Of a stretch of DNA of 64,000 nucleotides, positions 1 to 12,700 are shown piece by piece. The stretch lies in assembly GCA_039566865.1 (NCBI GenBank), contig CM076953.1, forward strand, positions 3,658,001 through 3,722,000. The letters are read 5' to 3'. Each line of letters begins with the position of its first letter. Position 1 is the stretch's first letter. The notes beneath the pieces were generated by a model. The model saw only the letters and a list, made by a program, of their open reading frames with translations, ran no database searches and was not told the origin of the DNA. Origin of the DNA: Aurelia coerulea. Its lineage: Eukaryota > Cnidaria > Scyphozoa > Semaeostomeae > Ulmaridae. The position numbers and the translations under genes are program-made.

Positions 1-1105
1 ATTCTTGAGAATGCCTATTTTTTGCAAAAAGCAAAGGGTATAGCCTTACCTTTTGGCCAAAAATAGGTATAGCCTTACTTTTTGGCCAAAAATAGGGATT
101 CTTGAGAATGCCTATTTTTTGCAAAAAAGCAAAGGGTATAGCCTTACTTTTTGGCCAAAAATAGGGATTTTTGAGAATGCCTATTTTTTGCAAAAAGCAA
201 AGGGTATAGCCTTACTTTTTGGGCAAAAATAGGGATTTTTGAGAATTCCTTTTTTTGCAAAAAAACAAAGGGTATAGCCTTACTTTTTGAACAAAAATAG
301 GGATTTTTGAGAATTCCTTTTTTTGCAAAAAACAAAGGGTATAGCCTTACTTTTTGAACAAAAATAGGGATTTTTGAGAATCCCTATTTTTGCAAAAAAA
401 CAAAGGCTATAGCCTTGCTTTTTGGCAAAAAATAGGGATTTTTGAGAATGCCTATATTTTGCAAAAAAGCAAAGGGTATAGCCTTACTTTTTGGCCAAAA
501 ATAGGGATTCTTGAGAATGCCTATTTTTTGCAAAAAAGCAAAGGGTATAGCCTTACTTTTTGGCCAAAAATAGGGATTTTTGAGAATGCCTATTTTTTGC
601 AAAAAGCAAAGGGTATAGCCTTACCTTAAGGCCAAAAATAGGTATAGCCTTACTTTTTGGCCAAAAATAGGGATTTTTGAGAATCCCTATTTTTGCAAAA
701 AAACAAAGGCTATAGCCTTGCTTTTTGGCAAAAAATAGGGATTTTTGAGAATGCCTATTTTTTGCAAAAAAGCAAAGGGTATAGCCTTACTTTTTGGCCA
801 AAAATAGGGATTTTTGAGAATGCCTACTTTTTGCAAAAAAGCAAAGGGTATAGCCTTACCTTTTGGCCAAAAATAGGGAGTTTGAGAATTCCTTTTTTTG
901 CAAAAAAACAAAGGCTATAGCCTTACTTTTTGAACAAAAATAGGGATTTTTGAGAATTCCTATTTTTGCAAAAAAAAACAAAGACTATAGCCTTACTTTT
1001 TGAACAAAAATAGGGATTTTTGAGAATGCCTATATTTTGCAAAAAAGCAAAGGGTATAGCCTTACTTTTTGGCCAAAAACAGGGATTTTTGAGAATTACT
1101 TTTTG
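1..1105 (+). repeat. ~68-bp satellite array, forward block
   Basis: Tandem units of 66-70 bp contain, in order, AATAGGGATTTTTGAGAATG, a CTATTTTTTGCAAAAA stretch and GGGTATAGCCTTACTTTTTG. Spacing between successive AATAGGGATT blocks near the start is 69 and 68 bp. The block runs off the left edge of the window. Some units are shortened, for example near 61 and 630. Because the period is close to 69, stop-free frames of 23-residue repeats appear on both strands; indels break them, so they are not genes. Confidence 0.95.
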
Positions 1106-1375
1106 GCTTTTTAAAATCCCCTGGGATTTGGAGATATTCCCTTGGGAATTGGTGGTAGTCCCTTGAGATTTGCAGGTATTCCCAAGGGAATTGGCTTGAA
1201 AAGGCTAAAGCTCTATATCTCATCGCTATCTTCATATTTTCGAAAATCCCTATTTTTGCACAAAAGGAAGTAGTATTGGCCAAAACGGAATTGTTCTCAT
1301 GCTAAAAGGAAAATTGGGTTTAGCTTTGTATTCCCTTGGGATTTGGAGGTATTCCCTTGGGAATTGGCACTAAAG
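1106..1375. repeat. Spacer between inverted satellite blocks
   Basis: This non-satellite spacer sits where the array switches strand. It carries four versions of a CCCTTGGGAATTGG-type palindromic motif (near 1137, 1178, 1329 and 1350). It also holds a short reverse-oriented satellite fragment near 1240-1275. No coding potential is visible. Confidence 0.8.
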
Positions 1376-3010
1376 TTTTGCCCTATTTTTGGCCAAAAGG
1401 TAAGGCTATACCCTTTTTGCTTTTTTGCAAAAAATAGGCATTCTCGACAATCCCTATTTTTTGGCAAAAAAGTAAGGCTATACCCTTTGCTTTTTTGCAA
1501 AAACTAGGCATTCTCAAGAATCCCTATTTTTGGCCAAAAGGTAAGGCTATACCCTTTGCTTTTTGCAAAAAATAGGCATTCTCAAAAGTCCCTATTTTTG
1601 GCCAAAAGGTAAGGCTATACCCTTTGCTTTTTGCAAAAAATAGGCATTCTCAAAAATCCCTATTTTTGGCCAAAAGGTAAGGCTATACCCTTTGCTTTTT
1701 GCAAAAAATAGGCATTCTCAAAAATCCCTATTTTTGGCCAAAAAGTAAGGCTATACCCTTTGCTTTTTTGCAAAAAATAGGCATTCTCAAGAATCCCTAT
1801 TTTTGGCCAAAAGGTAAGGCTATACCCTTTGCTTTTTTGCAAAAACTAGGCATTCTCAAGAATCCCTATTTTTGGCCAAAAGGTAAGGCTATACCCTTTG
1901 CTTTTTTGCAAAAACTAGGCATTCTCAAAAATCCCTATTTTTGGCCAAAAAGTAAGGCTATACCCTTTGCTTTTTTGCAAAAAATAGGCATTCTCAAGAA
2001 TCCCTATTTTTGGCCAAAAGGTAAGGCTATACCCTTTGCTTTTTTGCAAAAAATAGGCAGTCTCAAAAATCCCTATTTTTGTTCAAAAAGTAAGGCTATA
2101 CCCTTTGCTTTTTTGCAAAAATAGGCATTCTCAAAAATCCCTATTTTTTGGCAAAAAAGTAAGGCTATACCCTTTGCTTTTTTGCAAAAAATAGGCATTC
2201 TCAAAAATCCTTATTTTCTGCCAAAAAGTAAGGCTATACCCTTTATTTTTTTGCAAAAAATAGCATTCTCAAAAATCCTTATTTTTTGCCAAAAAGTAAG
2301 GCTATACCCTTAGCTTTTTGCAAAAAATAGGTATTCTCAAAAATCCCTATTTTTGGCATAAAAGTAAGGCTATACCCTTGGCTTTTTGCAAAAAAATAAA
2401 ATCTCTATTTTTAGCAAAAAAGTAAGGCTATACCCTTTGCTTTTTTGCAAAAAATAGGCATTCTCAAAAATCCCCATTTTTGGCAAAAAAGTAAGGCTAT
2501 ACCCCTTGCTTTTTTGCAAAAAATAGGCATTCTCAAAAATCCCTATTTTTAGCAAAAAAGTAAGGCTATACCCTTTGCTTTTTTGCAAAAATAAGCATGC
2601 TCAAAAATCCCTATTCAGGCCAAAAAGTAAGGCTGTACCCCTAGCTTTTTTGCAAAAAATAGGTATTCTCAAAGATCCCTATCTTTGGTCAAAAGGTAAG
2701 GCTATACTCTTTGCTTTTTTTGCAAAAATAGACATTCTCAAAAATCCCTATTTTTGGCAAAAAGTAAGGCTATACCCTTTACTTTTTTGCAAAAAAATAA
2801 AATCCCTATTTTTGGCAAAAAGTAAGGCTATACCCTTTCCTTTTTTGCAAAAAATAGACATTCTCAAACATCCCTATTTTTGTCAAGAAAGTAAGGCTAT
2901 ACCCTTTATTTTTCCAAAAAAGGCATTCTCAAAATCCTTTTTTTGCCAAGAAGTTAGGCTATACCCTTTGCTTCTTTACAAAAAGTAGGCATTCTCAAAA
3001 ATCCCTATTT
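1376..3010 (-). repeat. ~68-bp satellite array, inverted block
   Basis: The same unit as in 1-1105, reverse-complemented: AAGGCTATACCCTTTGC, then TTTTGCAAAAAATAGGC, then CATTCTCAAAAATCCC. About two dozen units are present. Homogeneity is highest near 1500-2200 and falls toward 3000, as expected for an array edge. Confidence 0.95.
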
Positions 3011-3330
3011 CTGGCCAAAATGAAAATTTCTGGCCTATTTTTTGCAAAAAAGCAAAGGCTATAGCCTTTACTTTTTCGCAAAATTGGCTCACTTCGAGTG
3101 TACCGATTCTGGCAAAAATTACAGGTATAACGTTTGTTTTTTGCAAAACTTTGTTGCCTTCGAAAACCCTAACTTTTGACCAAAGGGCAAGGCTATTGCC
3201 TGTTCTCTTTCGCAACAATTGACCAGTTTCCAAAAAGAACCCTTTAAAAATATTTCAATTTGTCAGAAAAAAGCAAGCCTTACTTTTCGGTAAAAGTGGG
3301 CACTTTAAAACAGCTGATTTTAGTAACAAA
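3011..3330 (-). repeat. Degenerate satellite edge
   Basis: Diverged satellite words persist here (GCAAAAAAGCAAAGGCTATAG near 3042, AAGGCTATTGCC near 3190, AAGCAAGCCTTAC near 3272). The decay ends about 150 bp beyond the polyadenylation signal of the CFAP47 gene. Confidence 0.7.
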
Positions 3331-3476
3331 GGTAAGCCTACGGACATATTTCTTAGTGAAAAGAAAATAAACAAGAAAACAGAAAACTTACGAGTTTTTA
3401 GGTTATCGTCGTGTTCAATGATTTTTACAAACTATACAGTCATGAGCTATCTTCAGTGCGATGTCACATGTCATGT

Positions 3477-3482
3477 TTATTT
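3477..3482 (-). promoter_or_regulatory. Candidate polyadenylation signal of CFAP47
   Basis: On the minus strand this reads AATAAA, beginning 11 bp after the stop codon. It would give a very short 3' UTR. I cannot see a definite downstream GU-rich element, and the satellite begins about 150 bp further on. Tentative. Confidence 0.45.
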
Positions 3483-3493
3483 ACATAATATTT

Positions 3494-3733
3494 TCACTTC
3501 AAATCAGTAGGTACTGTTCTTGCTCCTCGCTGTACCAATGAGGAACCCTTTAACGGAGAGCTCGTCGCTGTGCATGCGAGGTTAAGATTGTCTCTGACAT
3601 AATTCTTAGTCTTTTTGTTACCTCGATATGATGATGGTTGCCTTTCTTCCATTTCTTGAGATGACATCATCAATGGTGGGTGATATCTTGGAAGAACTCC
3701 TCGTAATTCATAAACCCATTGCATATCTGAAGT
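3494..3733 (-). CDS. CFAP47: CFAP47 terminal exon 43 (residues 2446-2524 and stop)
   Basis: Acceptor CTTCTAG in phase 0, stop TGA at 3494-3496. It encodes MQWVYELRGVLPRYHPP, which closes the last ASH strand, then a basic, Ser-rich tail of about 60 residues (KKTKNYVRDNLNL). A second AG 7 nt inside would break the frame, so the upstream acceptor is preferred. Confidence 0.93.
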   Translation of the reverse strand, partial: TSDMQWVYELRGVLPRYHPPLMMSSQEMEERQPSSYRGNKKTKNYVRDNLNLACTATSSPLKGSSLVQRGARTVPTDLK

Positions 3734-6700
3734 CTAGAAGTGAAGATGACACAGATTACAAGTGGAAATAAATGAAGGCAATAGAATAGGATTGCAAAAC
3801 ACGACCTGTAATCTTGGCCATAAGTTATTGGACGATAAACCAAAAGCTAGGTTTTCGAATATGTAGAATATGTACCCCCCCCCCCCCAAGTCAATTTTGC
3901 TGGAAAAATTGACAGTAAAATTAGGATAAGCCTTTTTGAGTACTATGACTGAGTGCAAAGAGTTTCATCAACCAGTTGCGCCAAAAAGATTCCGGCATTT
4001 GAAAACTCATAGTACCTAGAGTACTGGATGGATTTGGATGAAAAAATTTTGTCTGACAGCCGAAAGACCGAAGTGTTTTTGACATTTTGTTCGTGTTTTT
4101 ATGAATACTGAAAATATAGGTAAATTCAATTCTATGATTTTATAAAATGCGATCTCTTGTTTGTTATGCGAAAGGCCTTTGCGTATTGTTCTGTGAGAGG
4201 AGATTCCTTACGATTTTGCTCGAGTGTTTAGGCCCCTTTTCAGCCATTTCGTAACCAATAAAGTGAATAAAGCGAAGTGATCCTACCTATGTTTTCCTTG
4301 CTCATCAAAACGCAAGCAAATCACAACAATGCTTCAGTCTTGCTGCTATCAAGGGAAATTCAACAGACCATTTTACTTGTTAGAAAGAGGTTTGGATCGA
4401 GCGTCCAAATCTGGTAAATTTTTTGAAGGAAAACAAAAGCATGACCCCCGTTCTCAGTAAAAAACACTGCTAGATGTGGCAAGAAGTTGCTTCGGATCTC
4501 AACACTTTTCAGAGAGTTAATCAACGATTAATTTGCTCAAATTGGTTCAGTTTATACTTTATACACGGGCAAGTTTCATTTGCCTTGTGGCCTTGTTTCT
4601 CATTATTTTCCTTTGTCGTTAGCTGATTTTGTTATGTAACCGTTGCAAAGCAAGGTGCGAGCATGCAAGGGTTTTAATTTGCAACTTTGCAAATCTAAGT
4701 TTATGTTTTCAACCATTTTTATTCAAATGAAAGAAATGTCAGCTACAAATGAATGAAAATAACGAGAAACAATACAAAAAAACCAGTAACACTTGCCTGT
4801 GTGTGTAAACTAGATCATTACTAACTCACGTTGCGCAAAGTAGTTGATAAGTTGATAAAAAACTCTCTGAAATGTGTTGAAATCCGAAGCAACGTCTTGC
4901 CAAAGCTAGCAATGTTTTTACTGAGAACGGGGTCATTATTTCGTTTTCCTTCACCAAACTTACCAGATTTGGACGCTCGATGCAAACCTCTTTTCTAACA
5001 AGTGAAAATGTCTGTTCATTCAAATCCACCCAGTACTTTGAGTACTATGATTTTTCAAAGGCCTGCAATTTTTTTAGCACACTAGGTACTTACGTGAATG
5101 ATTAATTTGCTGGTGTGTGTTTTGCCATAATATCTCGGCTTGTATGCTACTTTGAAGAGTTGACCACTAAAGTTGACTGGAGGAAGTTCACCAGAAGACG
5201 GCGTCACTGAAAACATTTGATCACCATTTGAATCCATTTCTATCCAGAAGGGAAGGTACTTTCTGAAAGAAAGAATTTGTTCAGATTAAGAAAGAAAACC
5301 TCACGAGACAAACAAGATCAAAGAACAAAGATCAAAAACGTTCTCATATCTATGCCCAATGTAAGGTGAACTTGTCAAGCTTTCAATTACTTATAAAAGG
5401 TTTCTTCAGTCAATGATCAGCAATGGGTACCAAAGAGTTAACTCACTTAATCCATCAGCAGAAAAATCTGAGACAGTCGACTGAAGCTATGTTATAAGAG
5501 ACAGAGATCTGTTTTCTATTACCCAAACTAACTCCACCAGAATCATTACACGCAGAACAGCAGCATAAATGGATAGCACGTACTATCAGACGCCCAAACA
5601 GTGAAATGATAAAGAAACTAAGGTTTCACGAAACCAAACATGTAAAACGTGGTAGAAGAATACAGTCCATCTTAGAAAAAGAACAACAGAGATCGAACAC
5701 TGAGAAACAGCAATACCTCAGGGATTGTTTTAATAGAAAGTGCACACAAATGTTACCCTATTCTGGCAATGACTACCAAACATTTTCAATCTGCAAATGG
5801 TTAAAAACAATCATAATAATAATGTAAAGTGTAGCTTGAAACAGCGATTATACAGGGTGTCCCAAAAATTGTGCTCTGTTTGTGTGGCTCCTATGGAGGA
5901 GCTGTAACTACAATAGTGATGCATCTCCATAGGATAGGCTTCAACTTAGAGTTTGACACCTTGTCTGAAAGTGTTATCCCTTAGAGCATGACACAATAAT
6001 CCCAGGCGATTTCAGCTTCCCAAGAGGATATCACGTGCTAAAATGCGTAGATGGAAGTCATTGCTGTAAGGCAGTAATATTAGGAAAATCTGGTCGTGAT
6101 TTCACGCCTGTTTTGAAGGTTTCGTGAGGGGGCTCTCTCTCGAGAAAATCCCTCATGATCCCAGAAAGGTGTAGCCGATTTCATTCAGGTAAATCTCAAA
6201 ATGGATTTGATTTGAACATATCCACAACTAAATAACATATTTGCCTTGATATCTGGGGAGCAGTGGCCTTTTAAAGGGGGATTGGTTTTCTTATTCATCC
6301 AGGTACAACAGTCTACTTATCGATAATTACGATCAAAGAAAATATGAACTCACTCTGATTTACTGGTCAACCTGAATCCAACAGAAATTTCTTTATTCAA
6401 GCCAACTGCTTCGAGTTGAATGACGTCATCAGGAGCTGGTTCTGATGCAATGAACCTCAGCGGAAATCTCCACACTCCACCAGATGTGGCTGTTAATATC
6501 AGGTGTACGAGATGGCTGGAGAAAAAAGAGATATTTCCGTTTGAATACAATCTCAAATCGCAGTACCTCTACTTGAGGATGGTAAATACAGCTTTAGTCT
6601 GTCCCAAGACTTTTGCTTAAACCTTAAGACTTTTGCTTGCCACACAAGAATATTTTTTTGAAGTTGGTCCATGTAAATTGTAATTACAGTAAATCTCCGC

Positions 6701-9700
6701 ATACAAGAAATTACAAACATGAGAAGGAACAGGCCGTTTTTCCAAAATTATATACCTTGTAATTAAGAACCTGTTTCACTTTGATGAAAAAATATGTTCT
6801 TTTTACAAGGGTAATAAAGTTGATTTTTTGTCATCCTTATCAAGCTCATTTTCATCCCAGTTGGCTGTTAAATACTGAACTTCCTCCCCTGCCATCTGTA
6901 AGTTTAGAATTAGTTATTCGGTCCACAATAACATTGCGAAAACAAATAACAAGGTTGACAACTGTTTGGTGATGACTTTTAAAAGGCGTACACAAAGGAC
7001 CCTTCGAATAAGAATCTTTTAAGAACCTTCATACCCTAAAATTAGTCTAAATACCTTCAAAATAAGAACCTAATTCAGCCTGGCTCTCAAAAATGTAGAT
7101 TCTCATATGCGGGATAGATCGTAGTTAATTTTCCAGGTATGTCGCGGTGCTCACTTCAACACAAAATTAAGATAGAGAGGGAAGGACAAGCCCCACTATT
7201 TAGCTTTTTCTTTAAAATTTCTCCATAAATTTTGAATTACATTCGAAGATTGGTAGAAATTCTGAATAAGTTCTTTGCTCTGGGTAGGTAGAATTTACTT
7301 TGCAGCGGCATACAGGAGCAGTTAGAGTTAACATTGAAGTTCAGTCACCACGGATCACTCTGCTCGTCTTAAGGGGGACTATGTAGTGAGTCTAGTCTTT
7401 TCCACAGCAATCAATAAAACATGTACCCATAAAACTTCAGCAGAAGAAAATTAGGAAACGAACAAAAGATGTCTGAGGTAACACAGCACTTACTTGAATG
7501 ATTTGTGTGGCGAAAATACAAGATTAAACACCAATGTTGCAACACCAGAATGTTTGTGACTCATTTTCCTGACGAGGTTAACTCCAACTGAGCGTTCGAT
7601 GGCTATTTGAGCCTCCGTATCTCCATACTCAAATTCGTGTTTAAAATTTTCTGGCAGAGCTGTATATTCTAGGCCATATGGTGTTGGATTCCCTGCTAGT
7701 GTGTTTGGTGACAGGGCTCTAAGATGAGCTGTGTAACTTGTGTCTGGTAGAGTCTGGTTCAAACCAGTGAATGATAGCTCCAGCCTCTCTTCAAGCCTTG
7801 ATCTTGCTCTACAGTCAATACGAGGCGCTTTCGAATCTTTTATTGGGCGTGATTCGGGGATTCCCCTGATGGGGAATAGCCATCTCATTTCTCTGTTGTA
7901 TGAGAATTTTGTGATTTGTCCGTGAGTTTCAAATGAAGTACCATCAGTTTTTGTAGCCGTGACATAACATGTTGCCTCGTGACGGACCATCGATTCAGGA
8001 GCAAAGCATATCGGGATATCAAGTTTCATTTTTGGTGCGAGGACAACATTTTCTGATTGTCTCAAAAGTAAGCTGAAGGCTTGTTCCTGAAGTTGATGGC
8101 CTGAGGTTACGAGGCTGAATATAAAATCTAGAGCAAGAATGAAATACCAAAGTTAGGATACAGGTATTGAAATTTTACTTCAAAACTAGAGGTCCCGTTC
8201 GACAGTTTTACAACTAATTTAAAGACTCTCTGCTAACCATGCGTTGCAAATGAGAAAAACAACACAAACACACAAGCTGAGCAATGGCGATGGTAATCTT
8301 TACGGTTCTAATACCAGGCTCGAAGTCAAAGAAGGACACGAAAAATAGCGCACTCTGCTTTCCTCTGAGAGTGGGCTATTTTCTTCTCTGTGTCCATTGT
8401 AATTTGACTTTTCATTCGTCATGGAAGGAGCGATCTAAAAACAAAACACTGGCCTAGCTTTGCAGACTTTTAGATAATCTGAAAGTCCTTTCGCAATGCA
8501 TATGGGACAGCAACAGTGTGCAAGCAATGCCTCGTGGTTAGCAGATGGTCTTTAAAACAAACTGACAAGTATCGTACAGTGTCATAAATGTTATAAAAAT
8601 ATTGTTCAAACCAATTTTACACCAAATTTCACGGTCTTAAGTAAAGCAAGTAACGAATCGAGTCGCTTATCAATCTTCGCATAGTCTTAAAGTAAATTCT
8701 ATACAATGAAAACAAGAACGAATCCTGATTTCATTTGTGCACGTTGAGGAACGATTGTCACGGATTAGAAGAAACGGTGTAAACGGAGAAGGCTGATTTG
8801 TTACACTTTTCGTACGGGTCCAACGTTGTACAAGTACATTGTGAGCAGAGTCTGTATATCATTGGATTAACGACTGAAATTTTAGTTAAGGTAACGTGAA
8901 AAGTAAACAGGAATATAAAATTTGATTACAGCAAATCTAGCCGAGCTTTTTCAATCAGACTTGGCAAGGTTGTAGATCAACTACCTAGCTAAAGATGGAG
9001 CAAAAAATCGAAAATTGTTCGAGTAGTTTTGGAGATAAATCCACTTTTCTGAAATCAACAAGAATATTTGAACTAGAATTTGCGAAGCCAGCGTTGACGG
9101 AAATTTGCTTTGGTGGGGTTTTGGTGATCTTCCAAACAGGAGTACTTTTTTGGGGGCACCTGATAGTTTTAAAATAGCATGGATTGCCTCTAGACAATTC
9201 AGCATAGGGCTCAAATCTTTTAAATCTTAAAAAAGGTGGGTGTATCGTTACCTTTTTCTTTGAACTGAATTGCTTGAAAGGAACTCAGGGCACTTTGCTG
9301 TAAATCTGTCGTGGAAATTTCTTGATAGCTTGATTATTTTTAAAATGGCGGCATTTTAATTATTTTTGAAACAATTCATGGAAAATTTTGAAAATATTAA
9401 AATCATCGTAAATCCTAAATCAATAGAGGAAAAATGATACAATCTTCAAGAAAACCATTGTTTATAAAAGTCTACAGTACGTATGATAGCAACAAGAAAG
9501 CTGTAGCTCTTCTGGTTTAGGATTAGACATTTGATGACGTCACAGCATCAAATATTACAAATGCCGCCATTTTGAAACTAATCAAGATATCTAAAAATGT
9601 TCAAATGTACCTGTTTTGCTCAGTGGCTTCTCTTGCAAATCGACGTTGACCAAAATATCTTCTTCAAACGGATTTTCAAAAGAAATAATTGTCGAAGAAC

Positions 9701-12700
9701 TGCCAGCTATCGAGGAACGTATCACGTGATCATCCGATTGCACCGGTGGTTGGCCACTCCCATTCACATTGAAAACGAGGTTGCCAAGCTGAAATTTGAG
9801 CAATACAAAGCGTTAATACAAGTTATTTAAAAAGGAATTTCAGTTCGAATAGGAGCTTTGCAAAATAGCAAAATGTTACGAAATGCAAAGGAATCCCTCA
9901 TTAGCAAACTACATTATTCTTTTGAAAGTTTTGTGTTCAAGTTACACATAGCCCATAGACATGAATCAAATCAACTGATATGAAAGTAAATGAATACCTT
10001 GGTTAAAGTTAGCAAATTTGTAGACATCAGCTACACTTTAATTCAGTTACACTTCAAGACGATCACAAGTGATTTCATTTCATTTAAGTCAATGAACGGA
10101 AATATAGCGATGAAGTCTAAGGATAGAACAAACAATGGGCATGTGCCACTTATGTCTCATTCAGTTCCTACCCTTACCATCCCCCGGGGACAACCCTGGT
10201 ATTTGCTCAACAATATCGCCGGCCCTTCCTCTTTTTTCTTGGCCTAATGACATTTGAGAACACCAGAAGCTTTCGCATTATACAGTTACTGTCGATATGG
10301 TATGTTCTCAGTGCTTGGCCCCCGGGCATTCGCTAGAAATATTTGCCCTGCCCCAGGACATTTGTGCAAGAAATTTTTGTTGACCAAAGGGCTCCCCGAG
10401 GGGGACCAGGGGGGGCATGATGATCAGGGTATGAATCAAAGGCGATATTGTGTTCTTACTGTTTTCATCTGTTGAAAACATTGAATACAATAGGCTACTC
10501 TGTGCATATTCTTTCGAATTTGTTCATTTTTTGTAAATTTCGGTTTAATGTTGGGCTGGGGCAATTCGTACGAATAGCTCAACGGCCGTATTATGTTGTA
10601 TACGTGAAAAGAACTATCTTAGGTTCCAAAGAAAAGGATCATCAATGCGAAACGATTCATCTTCAAAATAGCCCAGAAAATAGATAATATATGGTATACC
10701 TTGTCACTTTTGAACACAATTTCGGCAGTATGCCTTCCAAGTCCGAGAGCAGATGGTGAAAATGTTAGAGGTACTTCAATTCCAGAATGCGCTGGTATTT
10801 CAATCTGTAGATCAAAATTGCAATTACAAAAATCAAGGAAAACGGCAGTTTCATCATTCTGTCAAATGGAAACTATTTCGCTAGTTTCTATTCCGTTTTA
10901 AAGGCACACTTTCGTGGCTGTAATTGGCTGGTTGTGATGTTGAAATCCCTAACAAAAGACCTGGCCTCTGGATCATTATCATACTTTGTTTCGAGAATGA
11001 TTGGAGTCTGAACGCTATCATCTTCATGAATTTCAGTGTACAGCGAAATTACTGAAGCCTGCCTGATTCTATTCTTTCATATTGTCCTATTCATCCAATC
11101 AGTGCCACGACAGTGTGCCTTTAACAACGTGTAATCCTTTGTGTCATAAAAGCCTTCTAGCACATACCGTATAAGCTCTATTACATCCCTGGAGGGGGGC
11201 TTATTCAATTTTGGAGACTCGAGAGGTGGGTTTAAAACAGAGGGGCTTCTTAGAGAAGGGGACCTATTCATAAAATCAAATGACAAGGCTGTAAATGATA
11301 GTTTTTTGGGTATTTTACAAGACATTTTTGGGAATGAACATAAAAATTTGCGAGTCGAATACAAAGATTCAATGCAGTTTTAATCCAAAACCATATGAAA
11401 ATTTAACTTAAATCATTTCCCTTAAATCAGTGAAAAACCTTGGAGCCTCTTGCATTGCATACCAGGAGGGGGCTTAAAAACAACTTATGTAATGAGTCTA
11501 CAAGTAGGACAACTTCTGTAAGATGAGACAAGAGTATTGGGTATCTACAAATTAACGAAGCATATAAGTGGTGAAAGAATTATGTACCTCGTGATCGGCA
11601 AGATCAAATCGAAAGTTGTGGGTGTTAGAGCATGAAGCATAATATATCACAGGTTTATCCGTTGGATTGTCCAGTCGAATCATTTGATGACATTTGCTGC
11701 AACATAAAAGTAAGGAAATTATTCTAAGAACAAAAGCGCGATGAAGTGGAAGAACAAAAGGCCATGACATGTATGTATGTATGCATGTAAAATTTTGCCA
11801 TACAAACTAAAAATTAAATGTAATATGAAAAAAAAATTTACGAAATGAAAGAAAGGCTATTTACATGTGTACAATATAATAAAAACTAAGATCTAGCATA
11901 AAAAACAACCCTGGTTTAAAATGGCAGGGATAGCATTAAAAGGTCAGTACAACCTTGTTTCCATAATGGTCCCTCCAGGGGTATTATAGAAAAGAAAAGT
12001 TTTCATGAAAAAAAGAGACAAAAATATTTTGTGTCCAAAGTAGAATGTGATGGCGCATTCTTAAGAAAGTTTAAATAAAAGTGGAATGGAGTGGAAAATA
12101 AAATAATAGCAAGAAGACCTGATTTAAGATTTAGAAAATTATTCGCCCTGTTTTAAAGGTGGACACAGATGGGTCACGTGATTAAATGTCAACGTTTTTC
12201 CCGCTTTTTTTTAATTACGTTTACAACGGGCCTAATCATGTAGCCAAAGTAACGAACAGTGCAGAAAACTGTCCACCTGCCTTAAAAGACACTTGGGATA
12301 TAGCTCAATTGGATGGAAGAAGAATTTCACCACAGTTTTGCTTCGGTTTCCTTTACCGAATTCAAACTGAATCTTCATAAACCATGTAAATTCGGATTTT
12401 GTATGTGACCCATCCATGTGCGATTTTAACGTTTGTTTTATGAAGGTGTGGTTTAAAGGGGCTCCGTCGTCAAAATGTAAACAAAACGATGATTTTTGCA
12501 GTTTTTTGAAAGGTGATATCACACAGGATTTTCGTATTTTTTTTAAAATGAAAGTTGCTGTTTGGGCATTAATCCTTGTACTTCATTAAGGAACAAACCA
12601 AACATTCATATCTTCTACGATTGCTCGGATATATAAGTGGATTTTTAACGGTCACTTTTTTGTGGCTTGGGTGAAGCCACCAAACAAACTGCAGAGAACA

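Noticed and set aside
1699..2124. 141-codon frame of 23-residue repeats
   Set aside because: It is satellite DNA with a period near 69 bp. Neighbouring units of 66-70 bp break the frame, and equivalent frames occur on the opposite strand.
1..3010. CRISPR array
   Set aside because: Units are contiguous with no unique spacers, and the window is an intron-rich eukaryotic genome.
6421..6428. TGACGTCA as a regulatory CRE
   Set aside because: It lies in coding sequence of exon 41 (Asp-Asp-Val codons) and not in a family A element; probably coincidental.
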